A stretch of DNA of 52,720 bases from an uncultured Eubacteriales bacterium (GCA_934725345.1 CAKVBG010000001.1:1-52720), one strand, 5' to 3'. Counted from the stretch's first letter, positions 6,811 through 14,367 are shown. The notes: generated from the sequence alone by a model not told the origin. Numbers and translations: made by a program.

Positions 6811-7122
6811 CTATTCCTTTCCTAAACTCATTGCTATCATTGTTATATAGTCTTTATCATCCTGTTTTAATCTATGCCATAAATCAAAACCTGTACTTCC
6901 ATCAAAATCATAGAACACATAATAATATTGTGTTTCCTGTAAAATATATAAGCAAACATCTTTTTGTAATTCTACAAGCTGTTTTGCAAATTCATCATAA
7001 CTTTTATCAGATATAATGCTAGTGTTTTGTTCATAATACAAATAACTATGTATCAATACTGCTCTTTGTAAAAACTCTATTCTTTCACGCATTGTCCAAT
7101 AAGTAGGAAATTTAATCCTCAT
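6811..7122 (-). CDS. Orphan NAD+-ligase Ia-like domain protein
   Basis: A 103-residue protein started at 7122 behind GGAAAGGA. The first 60 residues follow the pattern of the N-terminal Ia domain of NAD+-dependent DNA ligases: a helix ending HSYLYYEQNTSIISDKSYDE, then FAKQLVELQ, matching Y-x-YY-(x)n-S-I-(S/T)D-x-YD-x-L-x-x-L-x-x-LE. In LigA this domain binds the NMN half of NAD+. No adenylation, OB or BRCT region follows. The C-terminal part (YYYVFYDFDGSTGFDLWHRL) is conserved-looking but unassigned. It could bind NAD+/NMN or be a regulator; catalysis is unlikely. Confidence 0.6.
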   Translation of the reverse strand: MRIKFPTYWTMRERIEFLQRAVLIHSYLYYEQNTSIISDKSYDEFAKQLVELQKDVCLYILQETQYYYVFYDFDGSTGFDLWHRLKQDDKDYITMIAMSLGKE

Positions 7123-7663
7123 TACTTCGTCCTTTCCTTTCTGGTAACTGTGATATTTTGTATGCAAGCTTTACAACCTTATGTTTTAACTTTGTTTCCC
7201 TTCTAAGCATTGCATAATATTTCTTTGGTATATAATCATCAGATTCTAAATAATTACTTATATCATCTACCATAGTTACATAATCAAAAATATAATCGTG
7301 TAACTTTGAATATTCCGAATCATCATTACAACAATCATCATATTTCCATTGTATAGGACATTTTTCACACATATCAAAAACATTTTCTTGACTTGATGAA
7401 TATTCACAACAAAAACAATGTGACATAATTTTTGCACCATAACAATATATACTGGCGTATTCTATTTTTAAACTTTCTACTGCTGTTTTACTTCCTTTTG
7501 CATACTGCTGTGCTATCCATATCCACATTTTTCTATGTTGTAATATTGCAAAATCTTTGTTATTCCTTACTTGACTTAAAAACATATTTTGTTTTTCTTC
7601 TAATGTTGCACATTTCAAAATATCTAAATGATACCGTTTAATAACCTCTGCTGTTAATTCCAT
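7112..7663 (-). CDS. Cys-rich phage protein, probable zinc binder
   Basis: The start is set at 7663 (GGAAGGAG upstream). The product has 183 residues. The middle contains CFCCEYSSS, then CEKCPIQWKYDDCC, an arrangement that suggests one or two zinc sites between helical ends. The C-terminus is basic. It overlaps the ligase-Ia-like gene by 11 bp. Its family is common in Firmicute phages but uncharacterised as far as I know. Confidence 0.55.
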   Translation of the reverse strand: MELTAEVIKRYHLDILKCATLEEKQNMFLSQVRNNKDFAILQHRKMWIWIAQQYAKGSKTAVESLKIEYASIYCYGAKIMSHCFCCEYSSSQENVFDMCEKCPIQWKYDDCCNDDSEYSKLHDYIFDYVTMVDDISNYLESDDYIPKKYYAMLRRETKLKHKVVKLAYKISQLPERKGRSNED

Positions 7664-7667
7664 TTGC

Positions 7668-8285
7668 TTACTCCTTCCAAATACCATCATTTACTGTCCA
7701 GTGTCTTATTTCACCTTTCCACCATTTTGTTATGTATTGTTTTCCTCTGGATGATGAAAGATAAACATTATCTTTTAACATTTGTTCTAAATCAAAGTCA
7801 AATAAAAAATGCTCTGACGGATTTGTTCTTCCAATATAACCACGGATTGCACAACCTCGCTGTCTGTTATATTCTCTTATCATTATTAGTTTATATAATT
7901 TTAAATCCGATTCATTTAGCTTTCCATCATATGATATCAAAATTCCTTTTGCATTTATTTGTTTGCTTTTAGCTTTGTTTCTTATTCTTTTTTTATTTCT
8001 TCTTTCTAATTCTTCTGATGTTAATTCATAGTCTCTTTTTAAAATATTTGAAATTCCTTTTGTATCCCATCTTATTCTACCAAAAGTATTTTCTACTCTA
8101 TCATAATAGTCTTTTATTTTATCTTTATTTTTATTTTTATATTCTTTATATCTTATTATTGAACATTTTTTACAATTGCAATTTAATCTATCAATTCTCG
8201 ATAAATCTTTTCCAAACATTTCTATTGGTAATTCCCTTTTACACTTACTACAAACTTTTGTTCCCTTTTCAAAATCTGCTTTCAT
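7668..8285 (-). CDS. Treble-clef zinc-finger protein, possible homing-endonuclease relative
   Basis: A 205-residue protein. The N-terminus KVCSKCKRELPIEMFGKD followed by CNCKKC matches the treble-clef motif often found before HNH or GIY-YIG domains in phage homing endonucleases. I cannot see an HNH catalytic triad in the remaining, K/R/N-rich 150 residues (ELTSEELERRNKKRIRNKAK). It may be a degenerate endonuclease or a nucleic-acid-binding protein. Ribosome site GGAGAG. Confidence 0.5.
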   Translation of the reverse strand: MKADFEKGTKVCSKCKRELPIEMFGKDLSRIDRLNCNCKKCSIIRYKEYKNKNKDKIKDYYDRVENTFGRIRWDTKGISNILKRDYELTSEELERRNKKRIRNKAKSKQINAKGILISYDGKLNESDLKLYKLIMIREYNRQRGCAIRGYIGRTNPSEHFLFDFDLEQMLKDNVYLSSSRGKQYITKWWKGEIRHWTVNDGIWKE

Positions 8286-8288
8286 TTC

Positions 8289-8516
8289 TTAACTCTCCAT
8301 CAATTCTTCTATGCACTCTTTTAGATGTTTACATCCTCTACAATTACTTAGTTTGCATTTTTTACAACTACTTGCAATACAATACTTTGACCCAACAAAT
8401 TTACACAAAAATTGGTCGCATCCATTTTTTATAAACTTATCAATTGATTTTGAATCTTCATCTATTTGTTTATGTTCTGCTTCATATTTATCAATAAACA
8501 CATCCCAGTTAATCAT
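8289..8516 (-). CDS. Small Cys-rich protein
   Basis: About 75 residues, start at 8516 or 8519. The C-terminal half has eight cysteines in C-x4-C, C-x2-C and C-x4-C-x2-C spacing (CKKCKLSNCRGCKHLKEC). This implies bound metal, possibly two zincs. It follows a 70-residue gene with a small overlap of signals. Function unknown. Confidence 0.55.
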   Translation of the reverse strand: MINWDVFIDKYEAEHKQIDEDSKSIDKFIKNGCDQFLCKFVGSKYCIASSCKKCKLSNCRGCKHLKECIEELMES

Positions 8517-8524
8517 CATTACAC

Positions 8525-8737
8525 CTACCATTTACAATATACATCAATGTTATCTCCATTTACTAAATGTACACAATACCAATGCGCTGATGTATAATAA
8601 CCAGACATCCCACAATCTTCCATTTCTTCAACAAATTCACTTTCCTCAAGTGCTTCATACTGTTCATCTGTAATAATTTCTCCGTTCATTTCCTTAATTG
8701 CTTCAATTGCTAAATTCTTCATTTTGTTTAACTTCAT
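8525..8737 (-). CDS. Small acidic phage protein, first gene of an operon
   Basis: 70 residues with ribosome site GGAGGT. The N-terminus is a basic helix (MKLNKMKNLAIEAI), the middle is acidic (EALEESEFVEEMEDCG), and the end is aromatic (SAHWYCVHLVNG). It is the first gene after the strong promoter at 8780-8808, so it is likely expressed early. Not recognised. Confidence 0.55.
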   Translation of the reverse strand: MKLNKMKNLAIEAIKEMNGEIITDEQYEALEESEFVEEMEDCGMSGYYTSAHWYCVHLVNGDNIDVYCKW

Positions 8738-8779
8738 AACTTTGTACCTCCAACCTTTTGTTTTCTTGTTTGTAACTAT

Positions 8780-8808
8780 ATATTAACACAACATAATATA
8801 ATTGTCAA
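8780..8808 (-). promoter_or_regulatory. Sigma-A-type promoter (extended -10)
   Basis: TTGACA (8803-8808), 17 bp, TAATAT (8780-8785), with TGT immediately before the -10. It drives the Cys-rich small-protein operon. Confidence 0.8.
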
Positions 8809-8903
8809 TAGTAAATTTAATAAATTTAGAAATAACTATTTGTAAAATATTTTAATTTATTTGTATAACATACTAATCACATTACATGTGTTATATATTA
8901 CTG

Positions 8904-8938
8904 TGTTTATTCTGTTCATGTTTATTCACTATGTTCAT
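8904..8938. repeat. Iteron-like alternating repeats in an AT-rich gap
   Basis: TGTTTATTC occurs at 8904 and 8919, and TGTTCAT at 8913 and 8932, giving two interleaved units. They lie in the 259-bp gene-free gap 8738-8996, which is very AT-rich and ends in a run of eight C (8989-8996). Such clusters occur at replication origins or operators. Nothing else was seen in the gap apart from the promoter at 8780-8808. Confidence 0.4.
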
Positions 8939-8996
8939 AAACATTTACTTATCCCTTTTAAGAAAGAAATATATAAAGAAAGAAAATTCCCCCCCC

Positions 8997-9590
8997 TTAT
9001 TCTAATAAATCATGATATTTGTAATCTTCATAATTTCCATCTTTTCTTTTATATATTATCTTGTTATACACTAATGTTTTTATCAGTCTTTCCTGCATCA
9101 AATCTAAAAACAAATCATTTATATAGTTTCTTTTTATGTTTTTATATGTTTTAAAATCCCTTTTTACAAGTTTTGTTATAATTTCATCCACTTCTAAATC
9201 TTCATAAACTCTACAACCTTTTGCAAAAAAGTTTTTGCCAAATATATCTTTATGTCCACCACAAACAAAACATTTATAATGGATTGACTGTTCTAACGCT
9301 TTATATATTGTTACGCCTTTAGAACCACTCCAAAACTTTATGTTATATACGTTTGATATCGTCCATAACTTTCCATCTTCTACATATCCATCACCAACAG
9401 TGCACTCATAATATATTGGTTTTCCACTACTGTCTGTATGAATAATACCATTTATCATGCATATATCATTATGTTTTCTATAGTACTCTTTTAGCAATGG
9501 TGTTATTGTTCTGTATATTTTACTTTTCCTCTGCATCTGTTTTGCATATATCTCATACTCTTCTAATGTTTTTCCTGTAAATCTTTCCAT
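8997..9590 (-). CDS. Phage protein with CxxC motif, unknown
   Basis: A 197-residue protein with ribosome site GGAGG. It begins MERFTGKTLEEYEIYAKQMQ and has a beta-rich middle (GKPIYYECTVGDGYVEDGKLWTI as strands and turns), one C-x2-C (CFVCGG), and a basic helical C-terminus. Its stop codon is directly followed on the coding strand by eight G residues, unusual in this AT-rich genome. Function unknown. Confidence 0.55.
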   Translation of the reverse strand: MERFTGKTLEEYEIYAKQMQRKSKIYRTITPLLKEYYRKHNDICMINGIIHTDSSGKPIYYECTVGDGYVEDGKLWTISNVYNIKFWSGSKGVTIYKALEQSIHYKCFVCGGHKDIFGKNFFAKGCRVYEDLEVDEIITKLVKRDFKTYKNIKRNYINDLFLDLMQERLIKTLVYNKIIYKRKDGNYEDYKYHDLLE

Positions 9591-9689
9591 ATAATACCTC
9601 CATAATCTCCTATTTATAGCCTATTTTCAATTTTTATTCTTTCAGCTATGATTTATACATTTACAAGTGTAATTCCTTTAAAAAGCATT

Positions 9690-9926
9690 TTAGAGCTTCA
9701 TTCCATTTTTCATGCACCTTTTGTTTTTACCACTTTTGTTATAGTATTTATCTTTTTGTATAAATGCTTTTTCACTGTATTTTTCTAAATGCACACAATG
9801 TTTCAATATACACTGCCTTTGTTTTACTAACTCTTTATTTAGTTCCCCTTTATGTTCTTTGTAGTGGCAGTAACCTATGCTGTTATTTATTATGTTTCCT
9901 TCAATAGAGAGTCCTTTTTTATACAT
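9690..9926 (-). CDS. Small Cys/His protein, probable zinc binder
   Basis: 78 residues starting at the second ATG (9926), 7 nt after AGGAGG. It contains GYCHYKEHKGELN and then QCILKHCVHLEKY, a C/H-x-H plus C-x4-C-x-H arrangement that recurs in small Firmicute phage proteins. Basic C-terminus. Promoter at 9994-10022. Function unknown. Confidence 0.55.
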   Translation of the reverse strand: MYKKGLSIEGNIINNSIGYCHYKEHKGELNKELVKQRQCILKHCVHLEKYSEKAFIQKDKYYNKSGKNKRCMKNGMKL

Positions 9927-9962
9927 ATACATTCCTCCTACCTTTATAATATGCCCTATAAT

Positions 9963-9993
9963 GCGCCTATTTAACGATTTAAAGCACTTTTAT
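9963..9993. repeat. Copy of recurrent intergenic motif
   Basis: CCTATTT-N-CG-ATTTAAAGCACTTTTAT resembles the segments at 48101-48131 and 40910-40940. It lies just downstream of the -10 of the promoter at 9994-10022. Confidence 0.35.
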
Positions 9994-10022
9994 ATTATAA
10001 CCCTATAAATATATAAATGCAA
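9994..10022 (-). promoter_or_regulatory. Sigma-A-type promoter
   Basis: TTGCAT (10017-10022), 17 bp, TATAAT (9994-9999), between the RuvC terminator and the gene at 9926. Confidence 0.7.
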
Positions 10023-10052
10023 GTATAAAAGCTTTAAAAGGGCAAATAAAAA

Positions 10053-10072
10053 GGACAGCTATAAAGCCGCCC
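10053..10072 (-). terminator. Terminator after the RuvC-like gene
   Basis: On the minus strand GGGCGGC-TTTATA-GCTGTCC forms a 7-bp stem with two G-U pairs that fold only in this strand's RNA. It is followed by TTTTTATTT and begins at the stop codon. Confidence 0.8.
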
Positions 10073-10695
10073 TAAAAACATTCCTCCTTTAATTTCTGCA
10101 TACTAGGATGTAAAAAACCATAACTAGCAATACAATATGCATCTGCTATATCATCATTTATTTTACAAGGTGTTTTAATACCATTTATTCTAACATTCAC
10201 AATACCCTTTTTACCTTTACCGTTATATGGTTCTACAAAGTATTTTAATAAGCCTAACATTCTTAACTTTTCTATGGTAGGATATTTGTTTGGGTTAATA
10301 CCATATTTGTTTTCTTTAGGACTATTGCTCCCAACTATTTGTGTTTTCCAACTGTTAGTTGCTACTGAATATACTGCAATACCATATGCACGAAATACAT
10401 CTATTATAGTTGCTACAAGACTGCCTGTTGTTATTAAATATTGTGTAGACATATGACCGCCACTAAACGTTCTAATTCGCTCTATAATGCATTTTATTTC
10501 TTCTTCCTTATAATCTTTAAGCAAGCTTTCTAAAATAGCAGATAACGTCCTTTTAAGTGCCCTACGTTTAGCGGTATTGTTTTTACATCCTTTGAAATCT
10601 ATACTCTGCATAAGTAATGGTTCACGCATATGTTTTAATACTGCTATTCCTGTGCGTGTGTAACTTTCGTCTATTCCTATTACTATTTTAGCCAT
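10072..10695 (-). CDS. RuvC-like Holliday-junction resolvase
   Basis: A 207-residue RNase-H-fold nuclease. Acidic motifs of phage/poxvirus RuvC-like enzymes are present: D9 in VIGIDESYTRTG, E in CIIERIRTFSGG (about 72), and the C-terminal DDIADAYCIASYG near 182. These resolve branched DNA before packaging and after recombination. Ribosome site GGAAGGAGG. It is the last gene of an operon (methylase-like protein, 132-aa protein) and is followed by a clear terminator. Resolution activity is inferred from family. Confidence 0.75.
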   Translation of the reverse strand: MAKIVIGIDESYTRTGIAVLKHMREPLLMQSIDFKGCKNNTAKRRALKRTLSAILESLLKDYKEEEIKCIIERIRTFSGGHMSTQYLITTGSLVATIIDVFRAYGIAVYSVATNSWKTQIVGSNSPKENKYGINPNKYPTIEKLRMLGLLKYFVEPYNGKGKKGIVNVRINGIKTPCKINDDIADAYCIASYGFLHPSMQKLKEECF

Positions 10696-10698
10696 ACT

Positions 10699-11469
10699 TT
10701 ACCTCCTTCCTAAAATATCTTGGTTGTGGAAAAATCTTCTTAATGTCCATACTTCTGAAAACCATATAGGGGTAAACCATATACTTTCTATATCATCTGG
10801 TAAAACTGGCTCTGGTTTCATAAGCGTATTTCCGTGTATCACATATCCTGCCAATCCATGCAATGCAAGCTGAATATAACACATATGTACACAAGTAATA
10901 TCTATATCCTGCCCTACAAAATACACATGGTTTTGGTAATTGTATTTATGGAACATACTCTTGCATAGTTCACTCGCACTTATAAGGGTTGCTCCTGCTC
11001 CACATGCAGGGTCATATATGCTTGTATATCCCTGTTTGTGTACTGTTTTACCTAACTGTTTCCTTTCGATTAAAACATTTGCCATAGCTTCACAAACACT
11101 ATATGGTGTAAAGAACTGCCCTGCGTGTTTATTTGATATTTCAAGCTCCATAAATAAACTGCCTAATAAATCTTGGTTTGGTCTACGCTGTAGTTCTTCA
11201 AAAAGTAATGCAAACATCTGCGGGAAAAGCTTCTGCTCTTTTTTATCATAGCTATTTATGATACGCATATATTCCTTTTCTCGCCCCGTATATACGCTTT
11301 TAAAGGGTTCTTCTTTTGCTAGTGGTAAAATACTTGTATTAGCTAATGTAATGGCAAATAAAGCCATACAATCGCCCCATACAGTATAAGGAGATTTACT
11401 ATTACATAACATTTTAAAACCATTCATAAACCTTTTCTTATAATCAGATTCTATTTTTGCTTTAACCAT
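10699..11469 (-). CDS. N6-adenine methylase-fold protein lacking motif IV
   Basis: 256 residues, start chosen at 11469 (GGGAG at 10 nt). It resembles the HsdM/N6_Mtase core: a helical N-terminus, GQFFTPYSVCEAMA (118-130), motif I DPACGAGA (153-160) for S-adenosylmethionine, and GQDID (187-191). The catalytic NPP(Y/F) expected about 70 residues after motif I is absent; the protein ends ESIWFTPIWFSEVWTLRR. Similar shortened methylase-like proteins occur in Firmicute phages. It may bind SAM or DNA without methylating, or act as an anti-restriction decoy; that is inference. Confidence 0.7.
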   Translation of the reverse strand: MVKAKIESDYKKRFMNGFKMLCNSKSPYTVWGDCMALFAITLANTSILPLAKEEPFKSVYTGREKEYMRIINSYDKKEQKLFPQMFALLFEELQRRPNQDLLGSLFMELEISNKHAGQFFTPYSVCEAMANVLIERKQLGKTVHKQGYTSIYDPACGAGATLISASELCKSMFHKYNYQNHVYFVGQDIDITCVHMCYIQLALHGLAGYVIHGNTLMKPEPVLPDDIESIWFTPIWFSEVWTLRRFFHNQDILGRR

Positions 11470-11849
11470 TTTATACATTCTCCCTTTTCTGTAAATACTG
11501 GATAACAGTCAATTCTGCTTCCCCTATAGCCTGTGTTTATGTTTGCATTTAAACAATTAAAAATGCTCATATATTTGTTTTGCAATTCTTTTTTACCACA
11601 CACAATCTTTTGTTTTTCAAACCTATATAATGTTTCATTCTTTCTTACAATAATTTCTTTTACTGTACATAGAAATACAATGTTTGCTTTATTTCCTTCC
11701 CTTTTGCTTTTAAACACCAAAAATACTTCCTGTTCTGGTTCTAATTCTAAATATGCTTTTCTCACTGTTTTCTTACACTCCTTTGTTTCGCACTCCATAC
11801 AATCTAAATATGTTACTTTTAATTTATATGCTTTACAATATTTAGACAT
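11451..11849 (-). CDS. Phage protein of unknown function, 132 aa
   Basis: Ribosome site AAAAGGAG. The N-terminus has a Cys set (YLDCMECETKECKK) that may bind metal. The middle is beta-rich (VFLVFKSKREGNKANIVFLC, TVKEIIV) and reads like a small OB- or SH3-type barrel, but I cannot assign it. It overlaps the methylase-fold gene by 19 bp. The composite terminator/promoter at 11876-11908 lies upstream. Confidence 0.5.
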   Translation of the reverse strand: MSKYCKAYKLKVTYLDCMECETKECKKTVRKAYLELEPEQEVFLVFKSKREGNKANIVFLCTVKEIIVRKNETLYRFEKQKIVCGKKELQNKYMSIFNCLNANINTGYRGSRIDCYPVFTEKGECIKWLKQK

Positions 11850-11875
11850 TTTGTTTTTCTCCTTTTGTTTTGTTT

Positions 11876-11905
11876 ATTATAACACAAAAGGGTTGCAAAA
11901 AGCAA
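11876..11905 (-). promoter_or_regulatory. Sigma-A-type promoter overlapping a terminator
   Basis: TATAAT (11876-11881) lies 18 bp from TTGCTT (11900-11905). The -35 falls inside the terminator hairpin 11890-11908, so termination and initiation share sequence. Confidence 0.55.
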
Positions 11906-11908
11906 CCC
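11890..11908 (-). terminator. Terminator after the Cas4-like nuclease gene
   Basis: A 7-bp perfect stem GGGTTGC/GCAACCC with a 5-nt loop is followed on the minus strand by TTTTGTGTT. It begins immediately at the stop codon of the gene at 11909. Confidence 0.75.
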
Positions 11909-12760
11909 CTAAATTCTTTCCTTTGATTTTTTGTAGCATACTTCACGCATTGGACATTCCTGTGCTTTTTTACAACTATAACCAGTGCATTTTGTGTGCC
12001 GTCCTACCATTTTATGTTTCTTTAGTAACCTTTGCTTGTATTCCTGTATTTGTTCTAATCTCCGTATGTATGGTGCTATCTCACTAGGATTGTACTCATA
12101 TTTGTATACTTTAAATTCCTGTGTATTTTTATCATCACATAAAACAATTCCTTTGTGGATTCCTGTTAAATACATATAAAGCTGGCACTGTTTTCTTCCA
12201 CTTGCATGGTATTTCTGTTTCTTAAATGTAAATGTATTAACGCTTTTAATTTCTACCACATAGGGTTCTTTAGGTACACTATCATCATATACGCTTGAAA
12301 GCTTCATATCGACTGGTAGAGCGCATATAATATCAGGGGTATATGATAAGTCATATTCATCAGCAAAGCGGCTAAAATCGCAATCTAAGGGCTTACACAA
12401 GCCACCCCTGATAAATAGCCTTTGCCATTTCTCATGTATTGCATCACCTTCACTGAATATACGCTTTAAACCTATTGGTGTTTGTTCTCCTTGTAACTGT
12501 TTATAGAAAAGGGATAATAATTGTTGCCTATAACAGAATTTATCATCTGACACAATAACAGCACTTGCGTGTAGACCTTTCCTTTCCTGTGTTTCTGCTC
12601 CACGTGTCATTACGCTTTTAAGAAATTTTAATTCTTCTGGAATATTTTTGTCTAAATAAAAAAGATTGTTTAATAGTTCTTCTATGTCACGTTCTTCTGA
12701 TGTTTGTAGCTTTGTTCCTGTTTGTATTGCATCCCTCTTTATATCTTCTAAGATTCCCAT
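11909..12760 (-). CDS. Cas4/RecB-like PD-(D/E)XK nuclease with Fe-S-type cysteines
   Basis: 283 residues. Core nuclease residues are visible in order: H109 in GDAIHEKW, D143 in YTPDIICA, E170-x-K172 in VVEIKSVN, and the QxxxY-like motif near Q193 (QCQLYMYL). A single Cys (C76) precedes the core, and four follow it (C258, C263, C269, C275), the Cas4/AddB pattern for a 4Fe-4S cluster. Such proteins are 5'-3' ssDNA exonucleases that make recombinogenic ends. It sits one short gene after RecA, consistent with a phage recombination system. No cas1/cas2 or repeats are nearby, so a CRISPR role is unlikely. Confidence 0.75.
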   Translation of the reverse strand: MGILEDIKRDAIQTGTKLQTSEERDIEELLNNLFYLDKNIPEELKFLKSVMTRGAETQERKGLHASAVIVSDDKFCYRQQLLSLFYKQLQGEQTPIGLKRIFSEGDAIHEKWQRLFIRGGLCKPLDCDFSRFADEYDLSYTPDIICALPVDMKLSSVYDDSVPKEPYVVEIKSVNTFTFKKQKYHASGRKQCQLYMYLTGIHKGIVLCDDKNTQEFKVYKYEYNPSEIAPYIRRLEQIQEYKQRLLKKHKMVGRHTKCTGYSCKKAQECPMREVCYKKSKERI

Positions 12761-12933
12761 TTTATACCACCTTCCTCCTGTTCTACAATGTGAATTGAAA
12801 TAATGTCTTTCTTTTCATGTCCAGTATCACAGAACCTTTTTATACATTCTTCTTTGTTTAATGCATAACAGAAGAATCTGTGTTCTGTGATACTTTCAAC
12901 TTTCCTTTGAAATACAATACAATAGAATATCAC
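12748..12933 (-). CDS. Small protein coupled to RecA, unknown
   Basis: 61 residues with a GTG start that overlaps the RecA stop as GTGA, 8 nt after AAGGA within the recA end. It has a compact alpha/beta look (HRFFCYALNKEECIKRFCDTG, then ISIHIVEQEE). It overlaps the start of the Cas4-like gene by 13 bp, so all three are translationally coupled. Not recognised. Confidence 0.55.
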   Translation of the reverse strand: MIFYCIVFQRKVESITEHRFFCYALNKEECIKRFCDTGHEKKDIISIHIVEQEEGGIKWES

Positions 12934-13853
12934 TGTAGCATTTCCTTGTATTTCTTTTTATGTTCTTCCATTATTTCTTTACGCACATTGTCAAGGTCTG
13001 CAAAATCTACAAAACCACGTTCATAGAATAAAGGAATTTCGCAACTTTGCATTGGTGGGCATATCTTACTCTTTACAACTTTAACTTTCATTATCATTCC
13101 AATACGTTCTTTTGTTTCTGTGTTAAATGGGTTGTGGTTTGGTATCTCAATATAACCTTTACGTGCTACCTGTATTCTTAACGAACAACTATGTTTTAAC
13201 TTATGCCCTCCGGGTGTTTGTATATTATCACCAAAAGGTAATGCGTTCATTTTATCACGTATCTGGTTTATAAATATAACTGTTGTTCCTGTTTGTTCTA
13301 TAACATCTTCTAATGTAGGTAAATACTTATCCATAAGCCTTGCTACACCACCTATACGCATTTCAGACTCGCTATCTGTATTTACTGCTTTTCTGATTTT
13401 TTCTACATCTTCTTTTGGTTGCATTGATGGTACGCTATCTATCACTATTAAAGGAATCCCTTCTTCTGCAAAACGTATTGCTCTGTTAAATGCTTTCTCT
13501 CCGTACCTAGCACGATATATTAGCATCTGCTTCTTTTTATTGCCAAAAAGCTCTGCACGACTTTTATCGAACGTTCCTTCAATTGGTATGTCCAAACACA
13601 TTTCATGCTGTGCGCACATCTGGTAGGCAAGCGTTGTTTTACCTGCACTTTCAGCACCAAATATCTCAACTGTTCTACCGCATGGCATACCACCACCAAT
13701 AATATTATCAAGGTCTGCTAACCCTGTGCTCCATCTTGGTATATCTAAGATTTCACTTTTACTTCCTAAACTGTAAACACTACCTTGTTCTTTCTTGTCT
13801 ATTTCATTGCATAAACGCAAGATACCTTCTTTATTAAATCCTTTGCTCTTCAT
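12930..13853 (-). CDS. recA: RecA-like recombinase
   Basis: A 307-residue RecA/UvsX-type ATPase that promotes strand exchange. Walker A is GAESAGKTT (66-74), Walker B is PLIVIDS, and FINQIRDKM with TPGGHKLKHS corresponds to the L2/DNA-binding region. It is shorter than bacterial RecA (about 350 residues) because the C-terminal domain is reduced, which is usual in phage versions. Ribosome site AGGGGG; the start lies within the DUF3310 gene end. The neighbouring Cas4-like nuclease, SSB and resolvases form a recombination module. Confidence 0.88.
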   Translation of the reverse strand: MKSKGFNKEGILRLCNEIDKKEQGSVYSLGSKSEILDIPRWSTGLADLDNIIGGGMPCGRTVEIFGAESAGKTTLAYQMCAQHEMCLDIPIEGTFDKSRAELFGNKKKQMLIYRARYGEKAFNRAIRFAEEGIPLIVIDSVPSMQPKEDVEKIRKAVNTDSESEMRIGGVARLMDKYLPTLEDVIEQTGTTVIFINQIRDKMNALPFGDNIQTPGGHKLKHSCSLRIQVARKGYIEIPNHNPFNTETKERIGMIMKVKVVKSKICPPMQSCEIPLFYERGFVDFADLDNVRKEIMEEHKKKYKEMLQ

Positions 13854-14361
13854 TAGTATTGCCCCCTAACGCTGTATTTGCCATTTTAAGCCACTTTCTA
13901 AGAGTGATACATATATTTATATACCTACTTGGTATTTGCTCTGAATATGGCTTATTATCAGCTTCTTCTACAAGTTCATCAAATTTATTTAAATACCATT
14001 CTGCTTTCTTTAAATCTTCTACACCATTCTTGCCTTTATAACGCCATAAATATTTATATGCATTTATTGTACAGTATTTAGCTAAATCTTTTGTCCCGAA
14101 TGTTGCCTGCATTGCATCTATACATTCTATAGAACAACTATTTGCATAATGAGCTGGGTGATTTACATTATCTTTTTTAACCATTTTGTTCCCAAATATA
14201 TGCTTTTTATAAAAGTCACAACCAAAAATATCCTCCACCACAGCTACACAGCCACTATTCATACATTCAAGCGCAACAACTTCAAATTTACCATTTTTGT
14301 TTTCTGTTATTTCCTTGCAATACTCACAGCTACTGCATCTTCTATAATTTTCAAAATACAT
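13834..14361 (-). CDS. DUF3310 domain protein (T7 gp1.7-like) with N-terminal Cys-rich extension
   Basis: 175 residues. Residues about 65-135 carry the DUF3310 pattern: VNHPAHYANSCSIECID, then KYCTINAYKYLWRYKGKNG and DLKKAEWYLNK. T7 gp1.7, a family member, is a nucleotide kinase. The N-terminal 55 residues add a Cys cluster (CSSCEYC, C, C, C) suggesting a zinc site. It overlaps the recA start by 20 bp. The segment 13875-13897 near its end resembles an intergenic motif found elsewhere. Kinase activity here is inference. Confidence 0.7.
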   Translation of the reverse strand: MYFENYRRCSSCEYCKEITENKNGKFEVVALECMNSGCVAVVEDIFGCDFYKKHIFGNKMVKKDNVNHPAHYANSCSIECIDAMQATFGTKDLAKYCTINAYKYLWRYKGKNGVEDLKKAEWYLNKFDELVEEADNKPYSEQIPSRYINICITLRKWLKMANTALGGNTNEEQRI

Positions 14362-14367
14362 CTCTTA

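Noticed and set aside
7668..8285. Active HNH homing endonuclease
   Set aside because: The treble-clef start is present but no HNH or GIY-YIG catalytic motif can be seen.
11909..12760. Cas4 as part of a CRISPR-Cas system
   Set aside because: No cas1, cas2 or repeat array is present; the RecA neighbourhood fits phage recombination.
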